The position numbers were made by a program, and so were the translations under genes. A stretch of 64,000 bases of DNA from Prostheceraeus crozeri (Eukaryota; Platyhelminthes; Polycladida; Euryleptidae): contig CAJQUW010006999.1 of NCBI GenBank assembly GCA_907163375.1, positions 1 through 64,000 on the forward strand. The letters run 5' to 3'. Shown here one piece after another: positions 59,996 through 64,000 of the stretch. Numbering within the stretch: the first letter of the stretch is position 1; each line of letters opens with the position of its first letter. The notes beneath the pieces were generated by a model that had not been told where the DNA came from, searched no databases, and saw only the letters and a program-made list of their open reading frames with translations.

Positions 59996-60608
59996 CGTAT
60001 TTACATTTTTCTTCGACAATTCTCCTTTCTACATCACTTCCTATGATTACAGTCAATGAATGAGTTTAATAAAAAAATAGTCTTCGCCATTCTGGTTGTT
60101 GCTTAGAATGTTAATTACGTTGGAAAAGGATTGGAAGATATTGAGGATACATTATCCGTCGTTAAGACAACCATCTCTTGTAACTTAAGGAAAGATTAAT
60201 TCACGTCACTTGTTTTTACTTATATCCATTTCAAATTAAAAAGTCCGTTTCCCTCTTGCTATGAGCAAAATCCGTATATATAGCAGTGGCACCATAGTGA
60301 ATGGCATATTAGGGAACTCATACAGGGGATAAATTATTTTCCCTTATGGACTACATATTTGTTAGAAAATGTGATGACAATTGATAATGCAAGATCTACG
60401 CTTTTTACGTAATCCTTCTGGTATCTGGTGCAAATCTGGAATCTTCAAAGAGCGCCCAGGTCAAACATATCATTAATATTATTTTCAAAGGTGATAAATG
60501 TTAACATCCATTATCAGCTAAAAATGCCCATTTATCATTGAACTAAATCATATGAAATAATGTGCAGTCAGATCAGTCAGCAAAAATATTTATGAGCAAT
60601 TGATGCGG

Positions 60609-60652
60609 CTTCTAATGTCAATATATTGTACATAATATATTGACATTTAGAA
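60609..60652. repeat. Short snapback hairpin
   Basis: CTTCTAATGTCAATATAT pairs with ATATATTGACATTTAGAAG across a short loop, with one bulge, about 19 bp. It has pre-miRNA-like size but is next to PLE-6, so a repeat origin is likelier. Confidence 0.55.
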
Positions 60653-60664
60653 GACGTAAGCTTT

Positions 60665-61335
60665 TGACACGATATTTATTCGCAGACATGCTTCAGTACT
60701 ACTAGTAGCCACGGCAAGCAACCATGACAGTGATCAATAAACAATGATGCAATATATACAGGACTTGATGAAATGAAAAATCAAAACAAGAAAAGTGGTT
60801 TTGATTGGTTGCGATTATTCATGAGACAATGCAAATGAAGAAATGACTTTATGTATTGTGATTCAATAATTTTTGTGTATGGAGCGCGTATGAGAATTTT
60901 AAAATTATCTTTATCTGGGATGCTAGTATGTGCATGAAGCGATATTTCAGATGGAGTCGTCCTTTTACGTGTTAGTTTTTTCAACGTAAACCTTTTTCAA
61001 AATATTTCAGTTTCTTCGGTAAATTCTATTTTTAGTTTAGGACGATCTTATCGCTCAAAGACTTAATTTATTCTATCAGGATGATATCCATTTTGGATAA
61101 AAATATTCCTAACTTTATTTTCATTATAGGCGCGGTCGGCAGGGCGATTGCTAATCATTATACACAAAGTCATTTCCTCATTCGTGTTGTCTGATGAATA
61201 GTCGTCACCAATCATAGTCACTTTTCTTGCATGGATTTTTCATTTCATCAAGTTTTGTATATATTACATCATTGGTGATTGATCGTTGTCATTGATGAAG
61301 GTAGCTTGCCTACTGAAACATGTCTGCGTATATGA
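60665..61335 (-). mobile_element. PLE-6, internally deleted Penelope-like element with inverted ends
   Basis: Inverted repeats of about 100 bp bound the element: about 60,675-60,775 and 61,235-61,335, sharing ATTTTTCATTTCATCAAG, TGTATATATT(A/G)CATCATTG and GCATGTCTGCG-like blocks. Between them a minus-strand frame (60781-60984) holds the GIY-YIG C-terminal part (SEISLHAHTSIPDKDNFKIL, YTKIIESQYIKS). The RT is absent. The arrangement mirrors PLE-1, so inverted ends are a repeated feature here. Confidence 0.75.
61285..61335 (+). ncRNA. Degenerate hammerhead-like motif at PLE-6 end
   Basis: UUGAUGA (61292-61298; U for C at the first core position), stem II GUAG...CUAC, GAAAC-AU-GUC at 61315-61324. 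Stem I is weak. The opposite end (60.68-60.73 kb, minus strand) is more degenerate (GAAGC in place of GAAAC). Confidence 0.35.
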
Positions 61336-61728
61336 TAAATGATAAAGGAACAACGGAAAAAAGGCCACAATCATTTACGAATTTTTTAATAATTAAAATC
61401 ACCATATGGAACCACGCACGGTATATGTTGAAAAAAATATCGGCATATATTTTCCTAAATTTGTGCCACTACATTAAGAATCATTAGAGCATTTTTGCCC
61501 GCTATGTAAATTAGCAAGAATAAAGTTCTACAATTCAATTTGTGTCGTCCCTGGGTGTGTGAAAGCGAGAAAAACGTTAGATAATGTTTAGATGAAGTAT
61601 CAATTACCATTTTTGTGATATACTAGGATATTCCCATAAAATGGGCATGAAAGCCTCCATGAAAATTGCGTCAACCATTGACAGTTATAAATACGAAAGA
61701 AGTTGCGAATCACTAGAAAAGTCCCATA

Positions 61729-63400
61729 CATAGAGTAGGTATACTAGGTAGAGTAGCAAATCAGCGTTTATTAAATCCCAAACGTGCATACAGTTTCGAT
61801 TTCATTAAATGAACATGAGTCGAGACCCAGTGCCACCTGTGAGATATGCAAATTTCTACTCTTCTGGAGAAATGAACGCTAATCTGGCTGATCATGATAG
61901 TAATACAGAATAAATAATAGTATTCCACAAATCCTTCATGTCATGTCAATTTGGAGAGGCAATACAGTTTATTGAATTAGCAATTCGATGGGTTACCATT
62001 GCTAAAAGCTTAGCTTTATTGTGATAAGATTATTTTCTTAAGCGTAATCATATCACTAACTGCCACTGAAAGGGCGAAAGATCAGATTCAAGGAAGCTGA
62101 TCATAATAAACTTTAAAAGATTATAATGAGTCCACATTACTATTAAGATTCAAGAAATGACGCCTTGTGAATCATATATCATGTCGTTGAAAATTGAAAA
62201 TTGAAAACTAACAAGCACAGTGAGATGTTAACGTTTCCTTGAAGAGCTGCAGGGACTAATGTGGTTCGTAAAATTTCCTAGATCATCGGCTTAATTTCCG
62301 CTTAATTGAGATGCTTGTTATTATTCATAAATATTCATTCGAAGAATATTCATTTATTTATATAAGATATTATAATTCATATATTATATTCACTCTTTTT
62401 GATATCTAACTTGTTCATGCTACTTATAAAGGGTCTTCATGTCGGTACTATATAAATTTGCAAAAATTTAGCTTTTTAAAAACTGCTCAAGTAATGTTTT
62501 GGACCACACGAACGCAATCTCTGTAAACGACAGAATCTTTTCATATAAAAAATTTCACTGTATACAGACACTTTTTGAGTCGACACCATAGAGCAAGTAT
62601 GTTAGGTAGAGACTCCGCATCTATTAAATCCCCAATGTGCATACACTTTCGATTTTATTAAATGAACTCGAGGGGATATAGTTGGTAATTGTTACCGAAT
62701 GTGAGATATGCAAATTTTTGCAGTTCTGAAGAAATTTTCCACGGAATTGACTGATCATGATAGTAGGCCCTAATGCAGAAGGAAATGATATTATTTTACA
62801 GATCGTCCGTGTCATGACAGCCTTGGAGAGCTAATGTTTGGTAAATTAGCAACTCGATGACCTGCTATTGCTTTCATGCTTAACTTCAAGAGAATCCTCT
62901 TAAGCGAGATAGTATCATAAGCAACCTGCCACTAGTAGAGCAAAATAACAGAATCATGGACATTGATTTCAATCAACTTTGAAAGATGCAAGAAATGAAT
63001 TTAGTGAATCATAAAATCATGCCGGTGAAAATTGAAATAAAACTTGAAATTTCAGCCAAGAAATCAAAATAAGATCTGGACTTTTTCATGAAGACTTCCA
63101 TTTTAATGTGGCTCATGAAATTCCTTTGCAAATTAACTTAATTTCCTGCCTAATTAGGATGCGTATTAGCAAATAGTCATTCCTTTTGATTTCCAACTTG
63201 CTTCATGCTACGTATATAGGAGAGTCATCTCGGTAGTATATAAATTGTCAAATTTTGACTTTTTTCAAAAGTATTCAAATAATTTTTTGGACCACGGGAA
63301 CGTAGTATCCGCAAAAAACTGAATATTTTGAAATAAAAATTTTCACTGTATACAGATACTTTTTTGAGTCGACACTCTACCTATATATACTTACTCTATG
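61729..63400 (+). mobile_element. hAT-like MITE family M, tandem dimer (M2 plus M3)
   Basis: Two head-to-tail copies: M2 from 61729 (CATAGAGTAGGTATACTAGG) to 62586 and M3 from 62587 to 63400. M2 lacks its final inverted end: it stops at GAGTCGACAC, where M3 starts with CATAGAGC. Only the outer ends are flanked by an 8-bp duplication (GTCCCATA at 61721-61728, GTCCCAAA at 63401-63408, 7 of 8 matching). Confidence 0.8.
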
Positions 63401-63408
63401 GTCCCAAA

Positions 63409-64000
63409 TAAATACATCGATCAAATATGCCGATGTAGATGCCATGGCCTGTTTCCCTGTTTCTCAAAATTGCTCATATTTTAACATAATTGCTTAGAAG
63501 CTTGTGGGATGACGGATGTAAGCCTATTTTCTAGCGCATGACGAGGTTGAATCTGCTTTTTGAAATATGACTTGATGTCTTCTTTTTTTCAATGGATGGG
63601 ATATCCTATGAGGTGACTGAGACATGGTTATTTGTATCCACATGTAAGAAGTTTATAAGTGTTCCCATATTTATTGGGCAACATACTATTTTGTAAAATA
63701 ATACTTTTACAATAGGTTGGCTGACACATATCTTGCAATATGATATGCTCAGACTCCCATAATAATAGCGTGTATTCTCATGTACGTACATGTTATCGGC
63801 ATAGATAAATGCTTGAAGGAGGAATGGTTATTTTGTAGATCTCTCTTTGAAAAATTGAAGCTATAAGAATCAAGCGAATGGGAGTCAATGTGGATTTTGG
63901 GGTTGTCAAGGGCACCTGGGAATGAAGAAGACGCTAATGAGGTAGATGAGAATGCCAAAAGCGTTAGTGAGACCCGTGAAGTATTCGGTGACATTTGTAG
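63409..64000. other. Window end, no supported gene
   Basis: A hydrophobic minus-strand frame (YFTGLTNAFGILIYLISVFF) and a good acceptor (CTTCATTCCCAG) lie at 63.90-63.99 kb. They may belong to an upstream exon of gene A, but the window ends before this can be judged. Confidence 0.3.

Noticed and set aside
59874-60056. Minus-strand 60-codon frame as an upstream exon of gene A
   Set aside because: It overlaps a tRNA-like A box (TAGCTGAGTTGG) and B box, so it is better explained as a SINE head; no polycystin motif.
63749-63994. Minus-strand frame and hydrophobic alternate frame at the window edge as a GPS/transmembrane exon of gene A
   Set aside because: No cysteine/HLT pattern of a GPS motif is visible and the window ends too soon.

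Overview
The window is A+T-rich animal DNA, probably from a marine invertebrate. Host coding sequence occurs only as exons with consensus GT/AG junctions, introns are 1 to 5 kb or more, and the rest is packed with Penelope-like retroelements (PLEs), LINEs, a BEL/Pao element, mariner-type and hAT-like DNA transposons and tRNA-derived SINEs. The phylum cannot be fixed from the sequence. Polycystin-1-type genes with WSC and PKD domains alongside this mix of elements would suit an echinoderm or another invertebrate deuterostome, but that is a guess.

Host genes, all on the minus strand. Gene A (55.3 to 43.3 kb) is the 3' half of a polycystin-1-like gene. Five exons join in perfect phase and encode the multi-pass membrane region: linker helices, the extracellular polycystin (TOP) domain and the six-helix channel-like domain. 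Its 5' part (GPS, PLAT and so on) is not visible before the window end. Gene B would be a tandem neighbour in the same orientation. It has a possible signal-peptide exon at 36.7 kb, a WSC plus Ig-like/PKD exon at 21.8-22.4 kb and a phase-compatible PKD-repeat exon at 16.6 kb. It would run out of the left edge, with its introns filled by mobile elements.

Mobile DNA by region. 0-4.5 kb is a decayed CR1/Jockey-group LINE interrupted by another repeat. 8.7-10.6 kb holds long stretches almost without G. 11.5-16.4 kb has a recurring GTGCTTAA-TTAAGCAC palindrome on both sides of a nearly complete PLE (12.66-15.02 kb) that has inverted terminal repeats. 22.5-33.2 kb is a nest of PLE pieces, one carrying a Harbinger-type MITE, with a young BEL/Pao element (27.1-32.7 kb) between two PLE pieces of opposite orientation. 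35.6-36.3 kb is a duplicated block around an (AT)n run and a long hairpin. 40.6-42.0 kb is a mariner-superfamily transposon with 174-bp inverted ends. Introns of gene A hold a hAT-like MITE, a 165-bp-arm foldback and LINE scraps. 55.4-63.4 kb has more MITE copies (one a tandem dimer), a second CR1-group LINE, an RTE-like remnant, a tRNA SINE and an internally deleted PLE.

The most distinctive signals are a set of hammerhead-ribozyme-like motifs at the PLE ends, the G-depleted tracts, the palindrome series, and the head-to-tail arrangement of two polycystin-1-like loci. No rRNA gene, convincing functional tRNA gene, CRISPR array or bacterial-type operon was seen.
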